Positions 1 through 5,304 of a stretch of 5,304 bases of DNA are shown here, piece by piece (position 1 is the stretch's first letter; every line of letters begins with the position of its first letter). The stretch is from NCBI GenBank assembly GCA_003451595.1, contig DMDA01000106.1:1817-7120 (forward strand), given 5' to 3'. The position numbers were made by a program, and so were the translations under genes. Origin of the DNA: Chloroflexota bacterium. GTDB taxonomy: Bacteria > Chloroflexota > Anaerolineae > Caldilineales > Caldilineaceae. The notes under the pieces were generated by a model. That model worked only from the letters and a program-made list of their open reading frames with translations. It was not told the origin of the DNA and ran no database searches.

Positions 1-1133
<1,133 letters not shown>

Positions 1134-1140
1134 CGTGAAG

Positions 1141-1145
1141 CTCCT
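1141..1145 (-). promoter_or_regulatory. Shine-Dalgarno of the FGGY kinase
   Basis: On the minus strand AGGAG precedes the ATG at 1133 by 7 nt (AGGAGCTTCACGATG). It fixes the kinase start, with no competing in-frame start that has similar support. Confidence 0.8.
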
Positions 1146-1205
1146 ATTGTTCAATTGAAGATCGTTTTGTTTTGCTTGAAATGATGGAGCAAAGAGCACG
1201 ATTAC

Positions 1206-1235
1206 ACGATACACGATACCCGCTGGTTTCTTCAA
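1206..1235 (-). promoter_or_regulatory. Possible kinase promoter
   Basis: On the minus strand TTGAAG (1235-1230) is followed after 18 nt by TATCGT (1211-1206). This would start transcription roughly 60 nt upstream of the kinase ATG. The -10 lies within a short tandem repeat (ACACGAT twice, 1204-1217), so a second register is possible. The match to consensus is moderate and the call rests on spacing and position only. Confidence 0.3.
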
Positions 1236-1239
1236 GACT

Positions 1240-1262
1240 GACGATGGTTGAAACCCATCGTC
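1240..1262. promoter_or_regulatory. Inverted repeat between kinase and array, possible operator
   Basis: GACGATGG (1240-1247) and CCATCGTC (1255-1262) form a perfect 8-bp inverted repeat with a 7-nt spacer. No T-run follows on either strand, so it does not look like a terminator. It sits just upstream of the possible kinase -35 and just left of the first array repeat. That position suits an operator for the kinase, or marks the boundary of the array. Function is inference. Confidence 0.4.
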
Positions 1263-1269
1263 CCGCTCA

Positions 1270-1326
1270 ATTTTGGGTGGTCGACTACCCAAAATCAGGT
1301 GGGTGAACCACCCAAAATCGGGTAGG
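1270..1326 (+). repeat. Palindromic repeat element, copy 1
   Basis: The element begins with a 26-nt palindrome centred on GTCGAC (1270-1295, arms ATTTTGGGTGGTC and GACTACCCAAAAT, one G-T position). Two direct repeats follow on a 23-nt period: CTACCCAAAATCAGGTGGGT from 1285 and CCACCCAAAATCGGGTAGGT from 1308. Each repeat is itself an imperfect hairpin (CTACC...GGTAG type), and neighbouring arms could pair in alternative ways, for example 1298-1302 with 1308-1312. It ends 7 bp before the -35 box, which fits an operator cluster or a short structured mobile repeat. Confidence 0.85.
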
Positions 1327-1333
1327 TTTTTGC

Positions 1334-1363
1334 TTGAAATCGCACTCCAAGATTTGCTACCAT
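1334..1363 (+). promoter_or_regulatory. Promoter of the A-B operon, unit 1
   Basis: TTGAAA (1334-1339) is separated by 18 nt from TACCAT (1358-1363), with TTGC just upstream of the -10. The sequence is identical in unit 2, and the -35 and spacing are kept in the more diverged third copy. Transcription would start near 1370, leaving a leader of about 100 nt before gene A. Most of that leader (about 1375-1435) differs between units, while 1437-1470 is again conserved. Confidence 0.6.
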
Positions 1364-1468
1364 CACAGCATCGAGAGCAAAAGCATACCACCAACGGCCA
1401 GTTTGCGATGTGGCTCCACCTTGTATTGTACGCTGTAAGGCGGAGGTTCGGAGTAGATAGACGATCGA

Positions 1469-1482
1469 TTCACGGAGGTGAA
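1469..1482 (+). promoter_or_regulatory. Small hairpin presenting the gene A Shine-Dalgarno, unit 1
   Basis: TTCAC-GGAG-GTGAA forms a 5-bp stem with the GGAG of the ribosome binding site in the loop, 2 nt before the ATG at 1485. In unit 2 the stem becomes TTCAT/GTGAG; both changed pairs remain pairable in RNA as U-G. The stem is short and could be fortuitous. Confidence 0.3.
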
Positions 1483-1484
1483 GG

Positions 1485-2183
1485 ATGAAGATCAAACTCC
1501 TGCTTGTTCTTATCGCTCTGCTGGGCATTGGTTCGGGCTATCTGCTCGGGGGCGGTCATAGCGAGGATGTGGCGGCGCGCTCGACCACGATGCCCACCAA
1601 CCCGTACATCGTCTATCTGACGCCGCCCGACGTCACGCATGGCGTTTTGACGAGTGGACGCGCCCAAGCGCAAGGGATGGTCACGCTGCAAAGCTGGGCG
1701 GATGTCCGTAAGGCAGCACAGACGCAGCCGCTAGATGCGCTATTGGTGGAACATAGCAAGTTCGCCGAGTTGAGCAAAGACGACCGCACCTGGCTGCGGC
1801 GACAAATTGAGGACGGCGTCGTCGTGGTCGGCGTTGGAATCGACATTGAAGAGTTCTCGGCGGCGTTGGGGTTGCCCAACCTGCGGGCGCCGGGCGAGGC
1901 GCCTATTCCTGTTGGAGATGATGGCTACTACCTGTTCCGGGCGCTTTTGCTAGGGACGCCGGAAGATGTGCAGACGATGCGCAACGCCAACTGGCTCGAA
2001 CGCTCGATTCTTGGCGAGCCTATCAAACTTGATACGCGGAATCCTCTGAGTGCAGGCGTTGGTGCAGCCAGAGGAAAGTTAGTAAGTGAACAAGACATGG
2101 AATTCTTAAATCAGCAGTTGAAAGATTGGATCGAATATGTTTATCAGAAGCGGGAAGAAATCGCGTCGATCTATGCGAAGTGA
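1485..2183 (+). CDS. Gene A, unit 1: membrane-anchored extracytoplasmic protein of unknown function (232 aa)
   Basis: I do not recognise this family. The protein begins MKIK followed by a hydrophobic segment (about residues 5-21) and a GGG linker. No lipobox Cys is present, so a membrane anchor or uncleaved signal is likely, with the rest outside the cytoplasm. Residues 83-130 show a beta-alpha-beta-alpha rhythm (DALLVEH, then DDRTWLRRQIEDG, VVVVGVGID, EEFSAALGL), resembling a Rossmann-like or amidotransferase-like fold without visible catalytic residues; this is inference. The C-terminus (about 200-232) is a charged amphipathic helix (LKDWIEYVYQKREE). The start is set by GGAGGTGAAGG ahead of the ATG. 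Gene B follows 48 nt later under the same promoter. Relative to the second copy there are 16 amino-acid changes in residues 26-113 and only one afterwards. Base composition becomes AT-rich from about 2040 onward. Confidence 0.9.
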   Translation: MKIKLLLVLIALLGIGSGYLLGGGHSEDVAARSTTMPTNPYIVYLTPPDVTHGVLTSGRAQAQGMVTLQSWADVRKAAQTQPLDALLVEHSKFAELSKDDRTWLRRQIEDGVVVVGVGIDIEEFSAALGLPNLRAPGEAPIPVGDDGYYLFRALLLGTPEDVQTMRNANWLERSILGEPIKLDTRNPLSAGVGAARGKLVSEQDMEFLNQQLKDWIEYVYQKREEIASIYAK

Positions 2184-2231
2184 AGCAGATGGGATCGATG
2201 AACTTCTATTCATCCAAGGAAAGGATAGCTC

Positions 2232-2678
2232 ATGATTCATCAAACAGTAATGAAGATGGTAGTCATATTTCTTGCAGCTATGTTTCTTGGCATTGCAATG
2301 GGTCAACAGGAGGCGCTTGCGGAAAGCAAGAATGTGTGGGTTGATCCTGTGGGTACTGTAGGAACTGCCTCGACCACAGGTTTCCCCAGTCAGGGTTCCA
2401 TTGGTCGCTCATCATCTACGGTGACGCTCTATTGGCTGCGAGCGTATACAAAAATTTGGCATATAGGTCCTATCTTGCAGAATTGGTATGATGCATATGA
2501 CAATAACAAACAACTTGTTTCAACACCGTCACTAAAATCCTCAGGCTATGGTGACTACGCAGTCACCTACCACGAATTTCGTTACGTGCCGTCCAAGCCG
2601 ATGTCCACCACCTACACTTCGGACAACGGAGCGCGCTCCTGCAGCGCCGCATGGAACACGTTTGTCTTCAACTGTTGA
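2232..2678 (+). CDS. Gene B, unit 1: small exported protein with a C-terminal Cys pair (148 aa)
   Basis: I do not recognise this family. A signal peptide is clear: a Lys at residue 8, a hydrophobic core of about residues 9-24, and an ALA cleavage motif at 28-30, giving a mature protein of about 118 residues starting ESKNVWVDP. The mature part is rich in Ser, Thr, Gly and aromatics (YWLRAYTKIW, NWYDAYDNN) and ends at its second cysteine. Cys137 and Cys148 are the only cysteines and could form one disulfide outside the cell. A Shine-Dalgarno (AAGGAAAGG) precedes the ATG; Met7 or Met9 are alternative starts. It lies 48 nt after gene A and ends 57 nt before a terminator, so the pair is bicistronic. 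A structural surface protein, secreted inhibitor or peptide toxin are all open; nothing in the sequence decides. Confidence 0.87.
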   Translation: MIHQTVMKMVVIFLAAMFLGIAMGQQEALAESKNVWVDPVGTVGTASTTGFPSQGSIGRSSSTVTLYWLRAYTKIWHIGPILQNWYDAYDNNKQLVSTPSLKSSGYGDYAVTYHEFRYVPSKPMSTTYTSDNGARSCSAAWNTFVFNC

Positions 2679-2735
2679 GGCAGCGGGCTATCAACAGATC
2701 TCACCTGGTTCCATAACCGTATAGGATCCCAGTAC

Positions 2736-2766
2736 AGCCGATTTACCTGAATCGGCTTCTTTATTT
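2736..2766 (+). terminator. Rho-independent terminator after gene B, unit 1
   Basis: AGCCGATT (2736-2743) and AATCGGCT (2750-2757) form a perfect 8-bp stem with a 6-nt loop, followed by TCTTTATTT. The stem is unchanged in unit 2 although the loop differs by one base. It closes the A-B transcript. Its tail meets the degraded 3' end of the convergent regulator remnant. Confidence 0.85.
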
Positions 2767-3225
2767 CGAGCCCAAGCGGCCACTTCAGAAACTTGCCTCC
2801 GCTTGCCGCATGCAGCGCAGTGAACACCTCGAACGTATGACCATCGAGCGGCAGCAGCGTGGTTAGATGTAGGTTGTTGCCCAGCGCATAGAGGAGGCGC
2901 CGGCGATCACGGCGTAGCGCAGCTCCCCAAAGCGCGGATGCACATACTGATGCGCGCCCAGCCTGCTGGAGAAATCCTCCTGGGTGGCGTGCGCCGCCAT
3001 CCAGGCAATGGTGAAGTTGGGCAGCGTGCGCAACTGCGCCATCAGGTCGTTCCAGCGTTTGGTGTGGCGGTGGCGCAGCGTCATAGCGCGAAACTGGTGC
3101 AGGTTGCGCAGCGCCAGCATACGCCAGCCGGCCTGCATGGAGCGGCGCATGGGCGAGTCTGGTGCAAAGATGACGTGCAGGAAGTTGGGACGCTCACCTT
3201 CACCAGCAAGGTATGAGCGACCTGC
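2761..3225 (-). pseudogene. MmyB-like regulator remnant (MLTR ligand-binding domain), unit 1
   Basis: Read leftward from 3225, the frame gives YLAGEGERPNFLHVIFAPDS, then MRRSMQAGWRMLALRNLHQF, RAMTLRHRHTKRWNDLMAQL and HQYVHPRFGELRYAV. This follows the MLTR_LBD pattern of XRE-type regulators: NLL..hF.dP...R, W...A...h..FR, a W..L..L....F...W core, then HP..G.h. The N-terminal helix-turn-helix half is absent. The frame reaches TGA at 3228-3226 exactly where the next palindromic element starts. After RYAVIAG the frame breaks: it stops at 2863, while another frame continues as LHLTTLLPLDGHTFEVFTAL. The stop expected from unit 2 (TAA at the equivalent of 2763-2761) is out of frame. It is therefore 5'-truncated and frameshifted, and very unlikely to bind DNA. 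Confidence 0.68.
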
Positions 3226-3228
3226 TCA

Positions 3229-3285
3229 ATTTTGGGTGGTCGACTACCCAAAATCAGGTGGGTGAACCACCCAAAATCGGGTAGG
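3229..3285 (+). repeat. Palindromic repeat element, copy 2
   Basis: Identical to copy 1: a GTCGAC-centred palindrome (3229-3254) followed by two 23-nt-period CTACCC/CCACCC hairpin units, ending 7 bp before the -35 box of unit 2. Its left edge coincides with the truncation point of the unit 1 regulator remnant. Confidence 0.85.
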
Positions 3286-3292
3286 TTTTTGC

Positions 3293-3322
3293 TTGAAATC
3301 GCACTCCAAGATTTGCTACCAT
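3293..3322 (+). promoter_or_regulatory. Promoter of the A-B operon, unit 2
   Basis: TTGAAA (3293-3298), an 18-nt spacer, then TACCAT (3317-3322), identical to unit 1. Each unit therefore carries its own promoter and need not depend on read-through from the one before. Confidence 0.6.
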
Positions 3323-3427
3323 CACAGCATCGAAAGTAGAAACATACTCCCAACGGCCAGTTCCCGGTGCTGCTCCATCTTGTACTATGCGCTGCAAGGC
3401 GGAGGTTCGGAGTAGATAGACGATCGA

Positions 3428-3441
3428 TTCATGGAGGTGAG
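3428..3441 (+). promoter_or_regulatory. Small hairpin presenting the gene A Shine-Dalgarno, unit 2
   Basis: TTCAT-GGAG-GTGAG, the counterpart of the unit 1 hairpin. Two bases differ, and both leave U-G pairs in RNA, so the 5-bp fold with GGAG in the loop is still possible, though weaker. Confidence 0.28.
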
Positions 3442-3443
3442 GG

Positions 3444-4142
3444 ATGAAGATCAAACTCCTGCTTGTTCTTATCGCCCTGCTGGGCATTGGTTCGGGCTAT
3501 CTGCTTGGGGGCGGTCATGGCGAAGAGGTGGTTGCACGCACGACTACAATGCCCGCCAACCCGCACATCGTCTATCTGACGCCGCCCGACGTTGTGCACG
3601 GTGTGTTGACGAGCGAGCGCGCCCAAGAGCAAGGGATGGTCACGCTGCAAAGCTGGGCAGAGGTGCGAAAGGCAGCGCAGGTGCAGCCGCTAGATGCACT
3701 ATTGGTTGAGCACAACAAGTTCGCCGAGTTGAGCGAAGACGACCGAACCTGGCTGCGGCGGCAGGTCGAGGAAGGCGTCGGCGTGGTCGGCGTTGGAATC
3801 GACATTGAAGAGTTCTCGGCGGCGTTGGGGTTGCCCAACCTGCGTGCGCCGGGCGAGGCGCCTATTCCTGTTGGAGATGATGGCTACTACCTGTTCCGGG
3901 CGCTTTTGCTAGGGACGCCGGAAGATGTGCAGGCGATGCGCAACGCCAACTGGCTCGAACGCTCGATTCTTGGCGAGCCTATCAAACTTGATACGCGGAA
4001 TCCTCTGAGTGCAGGCGTTGGTGCAGCCAGAGGAAAGTTAGTAAGTGAACAAGACATGGAATTCTTAAATCAACAGTTGAAAGATTGGATCGAATATGTT
4101 TATCAGAAGCGGGAAGAAATCGCGTCGATCTATGCGAAGTGA
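3444..4142 (+). CDS. Gene A, unit 2: membrane-anchored extracytoplasmic protein of unknown function (232 aa)
   Basis: This is the second copy of gene A, with the same length, the same N-terminal hydrophobic anchor (residues 5-21, identical) and the same AT-rich 3' end. It differs from copy 1 at residues 26, 28, 30, 33, 38, 41, 51, 58, 62, 73, 80, 91, 98, 108, 110 and 113, several toward Glu (GHGEEVVAR, SERAQEQG, WAEVRK), making the region after the anchor more acidic. After residue 113 only one residue differs (Thr to Ala in EDVQAMRN). Most of the roughly 43 base changes in the first half are synonymous or conservative, so both copies look functional. An in-frame GGAGGTGAGGG Shine-Dalgarno precedes the ATG. 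Gene B copy 2 follows 48 nt downstream. Confidence 0.9.
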   Translation: MKIKLLLVLIALLGIGSGYLLGGGHGEEVVARTTTMPANPHIVYLTPPDVVHGVLTSERAQEQGMVTLQSWAEVRKAAQVQPLDALLVEHNKFAELSEDDRTWLRRQVEEGVGVVGVGIDIEEFSAALGLPNLRAPGEAPIPVGDDGYYLFRALLLGTPEDVQAMRNANWLERSILGEPIKLDTRNPLSAGVGAARGKLVSEQDMEFLNQQLKDWIEYVYQKREEIASIYAK

Positions 4143-4190
4143 AGCAGATGGGATCGATGAACTTTTATGCATCCAAGGAAAAGATAGCTC

Positions 4191-4637
4191 ATGATTCATC
4201 AAACAGCAATGAAGGTGGTAATCATATTTCTTGCAGCAATGTTTCTCGGCATTGCAATTGGTCAACAGGAGGCGCTTGCGGAAAGCAAGAATGTGTGGGT
4301 GGATCCAGTGGGTGCTGTAGGAACTGCCTCGACCACAGGTTTCCCCAGTCAGGGTTCCATCGGTCGCTCATCATCGACGTTGACGCTCTATTGGCTGCGA
4401 GCGTATACAAAAATCTGGCATGTGGGGCCGATCTTGCAGAATTGGTACGATGCATATGACAATAACAAACAACTTGTTTCAACACCGTCACTAAAATCCT
4501 CAGGCTATGGCGACTACGCAGTCACCTACCACGAATTTCGTTATGTGCCGTCCAAGCCGATGTCCACTACCTACACTTCGGACAATGGAGCGCGCTCCTG
4601 CAGCGCCGCATGGAACACGTTTGTCTTCAACTGTTGA
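4191..4637 (+). CDS. Gene B, unit 2: small exported protein with a C-terminal Cys pair (148 aa)
   Basis: This is the second copy of gene B, nearly identical to the first. Changes are confined to the signal peptide (residues 6, 9, 10 or 11, and 23) and three mature-region positions (GAVGTA, STLTLY, WHVGP). The last ~70 residues, with Cys137 and Cys148, are identical, and the base changes there are synonymous, which argues for strong selection on the C-terminal part. The signal peptide ends in ALA before ESKNVW. It shares the operon with gene A copy 2 and is closed by its own terminator. Function unknown. Confidence 0.87.
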   Translation: MIHQTAMKVVIIFLAAMFLGIAIGQQEALAESKNVWVDPVGAVGTASTTGFPSQGSIGRSSSTLTLYWLRAYTKIWHVGPILQNWYDAYDNNKQLVSTPSLKSSGYGDYAVTYHEFRYVPSKPMSTTYTSDNGARSCSAAWNTFVFNC

Positions 4638-4694
4638 CGCCGCGGGCTATCAACAGATCTCACCTGGTTCCGTAACCGTATAGGATTCCAGTAC

Positions 4695-4729
4695 AGCCGA
4701 TTTCCCTGAATCGGCTTCTTTGTTTATTT
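4695..4729 (+). terminator. Rho-independent terminator after gene B, unit 2
   Basis: AGCCGATT (4695-4702), a 6-nt loop TCCCTG, then AATCGGCT (4709-4716), followed by TCTTTGTTTATTT. The T-rich tail is 4 bases longer than in unit 1. It ends the second A-B transcript. Confidence 0.86.
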
Positions 4730-5189
4730 CGACCCCAAGCAGCCACTTTTCAGAAACTTGCTCCCGCTTGCCGCATGCAGCGCAGTGAAAACCGCGAAGG
4801 TATGCTTGATCAAGCGGCAGCAGTACGGTCAGGTGGCGATGGACGACCGGTCTGTAAACGGTGTTCGCCATGACGGCATAGCGCACCTCCCCAACGTGTG
4901 GATGCACATAATGATGCTGGCGCAGGTGACTGTAGATGCCCGCCTGGCCGAAGTGCGTCTCCTCCCAATATGCTGAAAAATCGGGCAGTGTGCGCAACTG
5001 CGCCATCAGGTCATGCCAGCGCGTGGTGTGACGATGGCGCAGCGTCATGGCGCGGAACTGGTGCAGGTTGCGCAGCGCCAGCATACGCCAGCCGGCCTGC
5101 ATAGAGCGGCGCATGGGCGAATCCGGCGCAAAGATGACGTGCAGGAAGTTGGGGCGCTCACCTGCACCGGCAAGGTATGAGCGACCTAC
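4724..5189 (-). pseudogene. MmyB-like regulator remnant (MLTR ligand-binding domain), unit 2
   Basis: The frame from 5189 leftward reads YLAGAGERPNFLHVIFAPDS, MRRSMQAGWRMLALRNLHQF, RHRHTTRWHDLMAQLRTLPD, HHYVHPHVGEVRYAV and HLTVLLPLDQAY, again the second domain of an MLTR-type XRE regulator. It is more complete than the unit 1 copy, keeping one frame from 5189 down past the LLPLD motif. A 1-nt difference from unit 1 just after LLPLD then shifts it: the other frame would continue as HTFAVFTALHAASGSKFLKS and end at TAA 4726-4724 beside the terminator, while the shifted frame runs on to 4650. The helix-turn-helix half is missing, and the 5' end abuts the third palindromic element after a TGA at 5192-5190. 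A non-DNA-binding fragment could in principle still be made from the ATG at 5114, but no convincing ribosome binding site was noted. Confidence 0.65.
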
Positions 5190-5192
5190 TCA

Positions 5193-5249
5193 ATTTTGGG
5201 TAGTCGGCTACCCAAAATTAAGTAGGTTCACTACCCAAAATCAGGTAGG
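5193..5249 (+). repeat. Palindromic repeat element, copy 3 (diverged)
   Basis: It has the same architecture as copies 1 and 2 with about ten substitutions, many of which keep pairing: the palindrome is now ATTTTGGGTAGTC/GGCTACCCAAAAT, and the following units read CTACCCAAAATTAAGTAGGT and CTACCCAAAATCAGGTAGGT. The G1301-C1309 pair of copy 1 is A5224-T5232 here, and the C1309-A1324 mismatch is a T5232-A5247 pair. Confidence 0.82.
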
Positions 5250-5256
5250 TTTTTGC

Positions 5257-5285
5257 TTGAAATCACCTTCTCAACAATGCTATTG
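5257..5285 (+). promoter_or_regulatory. Promoter of the third unit, incomplete
   Basis: TTGAAA (5257-5262) is conserved, and after 18 nt TATTG begins a -10-like box that runs into the adapter. The spacer sequence differs from units 1 and 2 while the -35 and the spacing are kept, which supports the promoter call in those units. Confidence 0.45.
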
Positions 5286-5304
5286 CTGTCTCTTATACAC
5301 ATCT
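5286..5304 (+). other. Tn5/Nextera mosaic-end adapter (sequencing artefact)
   Basis: CTGTCTCTTATACACATCT is exactly the 19-nt transposase mosaic end used in Nextera libraries, and it occupies the extreme end of the window. It is library adapter left in the assembly and not genomic sequence. The alternative, a natural Tn5/IS50 end, is unlikely given its position exactly at the terminus. Confidence 0.96.

Larger units (their letters stand above)
1265..3223 (+). repeat. Tandem unit 1 (about 1.96 kb): element, promoter, gene A, gene B, terminator, regulator remnant
   Basis: This is the first of two complete head-to-tail units. All signals from the palindromic element to the terminator recur exactly 1959 bp downstream, without indels (A at 1485 and 3444, B at 2232 and 4191, terminator at 2736 and 4695). 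Small indels appear only in the regulator remnant. The left boundary is near 1264/1265: sequence left of it belongs to the kinase upstream region, whereas the other element copies are preceded by the regulator remnant. Confidence 0.93.
3224..5187 (+). repeat. Tandem unit 2 (about 1.96 kb)
   Basis: This is a head-to-tail duplicate of the preceding unit, 1964 bp long. Its promoter block is identical to that of unit 1 over about 110 bp. Gene A and gene B have the same lengths as in unit 1. The regulator remnant is clearly more diverged, with several small indels. The junction into the next element (GTATGAGCGACCT, then CTCAATTTTGGG) is the same as at the end of unit 1, so the regulator was already truncated before duplication. 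Confidence 0.92.
5188..5285 (+). repeat. Start of a third tandem unit, cut by the contig end
   Basis: The sequence re-enters the repeat unit (CTCAATTTTGGG), includes a diverged third palindromic element, and continues through TTTTTGCTTGAAATC into the promoter. About 98 bp are present before adapter sequence begins. This implies at least one more unit, or a solo element, beyond the window. Confidence 0.8.

Noticed and set aside
1273..1528. Short open frames on both strands over the palindromic element and leader (and the equivalent over unit 2)
   Set aside because: They run through repeat and promoter DNA, have no ribosome binding site, and similar frames arise in both units only because the DNA is duplicated.
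1470..1879. Minus-strand open frames antisense to gene A (and at 3429-3838)
   Set aside because: Gene A has a good Shine-Dalgarno, an export signal and a synonymous-rich substitution pattern in its own frame; the antisense frames are shadows.
2126..2344. Plus-strand frame bridging A and B (and its longer version at 4085-4459)
   Set aside because: It differs in length between units and overlaps both genes in another frame, whereas A and B keep identical lengths.
2232..2678. Gene B as a lactococcin 972-type or other known bacteriocin
   Set aside because: The size, export signal and Cys pair are compatible with a secreted peptide, but no family motif matches and no ABC exporter or immunity gene is recognisable.
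1265..3223. Complete insertion sequence or transposon
   Set aside because: No transposase frame is present and the flanking elements are direct repeats. Target-site duplications cannot be recognised. A passive tandem duplication explains the layout.
1270..5249. CRISPR-like array
   Set aside because: Only two short hairpin units occur per element, with no spacer diversity, and the elements are about 2 kb apart.

Overview
The window looks like the end of a draft contig from a bacterium of moderate to high GC. The left part is GC-rich and codes for a bacterial FGGY sugar kinase. The right part is an accessory locus of tandemly repeated genes that I do not recognise. The kinase subtype and the remnants of an MmyB-like regulator (MLTR ligand-binding domain) would fit Chloroflexota or a related Gram-positive-like lineage, but that is a low-confidence inference. 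The last 19 bases are the Tn5/Nextera mosaic-end adapter, so biological sequence stops at about 5285.

Layout. (1) 1-1133, minus strand: an FGGY-family carbohydrate kinase that runs off the left edge; 377 residues are visible, including the catalytic Asp motif. (2) 1134-1264: the kinase upstream region, with a Shine-Dalgarno, a possible promoter and an 8-bp-stem hairpin. (3) 1265-3223 and 3224-5187: two head-to-tail copies of a unit of about 1.96 kb. (4) 5188-5285: the first ~98 bp of a third copy, cut by the contig end.

Each unit has the same order: a palindromic repeat element of about 57 bp; a sigma70-like promoter (TTGAAA-N18-TACCAT); a leader of about 100 nt; gene A (232 aa, N-terminal membrane anchor, unknown function); gene B (148 aa, signal peptide, one C-terminal Cys pair, unknown function); a rho-independent terminator; and, on the opposite strand, a decayed 3' fragment of an MmyB-like regulator that ends abruptly where the next palindromic element begins. 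A and B therefore look like a two-gene operon for an anchored extracytoplasmic protein and an exported protein, present in at least two and probably three tandem copies.

The two units have not diverged evenly. The promoter block (1265-1374) is identical. The first half of gene A differs at roughly 12-13% of bases, while its second half differs at only 3 of about 360 bases. This suggests gene conversion or partial homogenisation between copies. Many changes in the first half are synonymous, so both copies appear to be under protein-level selection. The regulator fragments are clearly broken in both units, with different frame disruptions. No RNA genes, CRISPR array, transposase or complete insertion sequence were seen.
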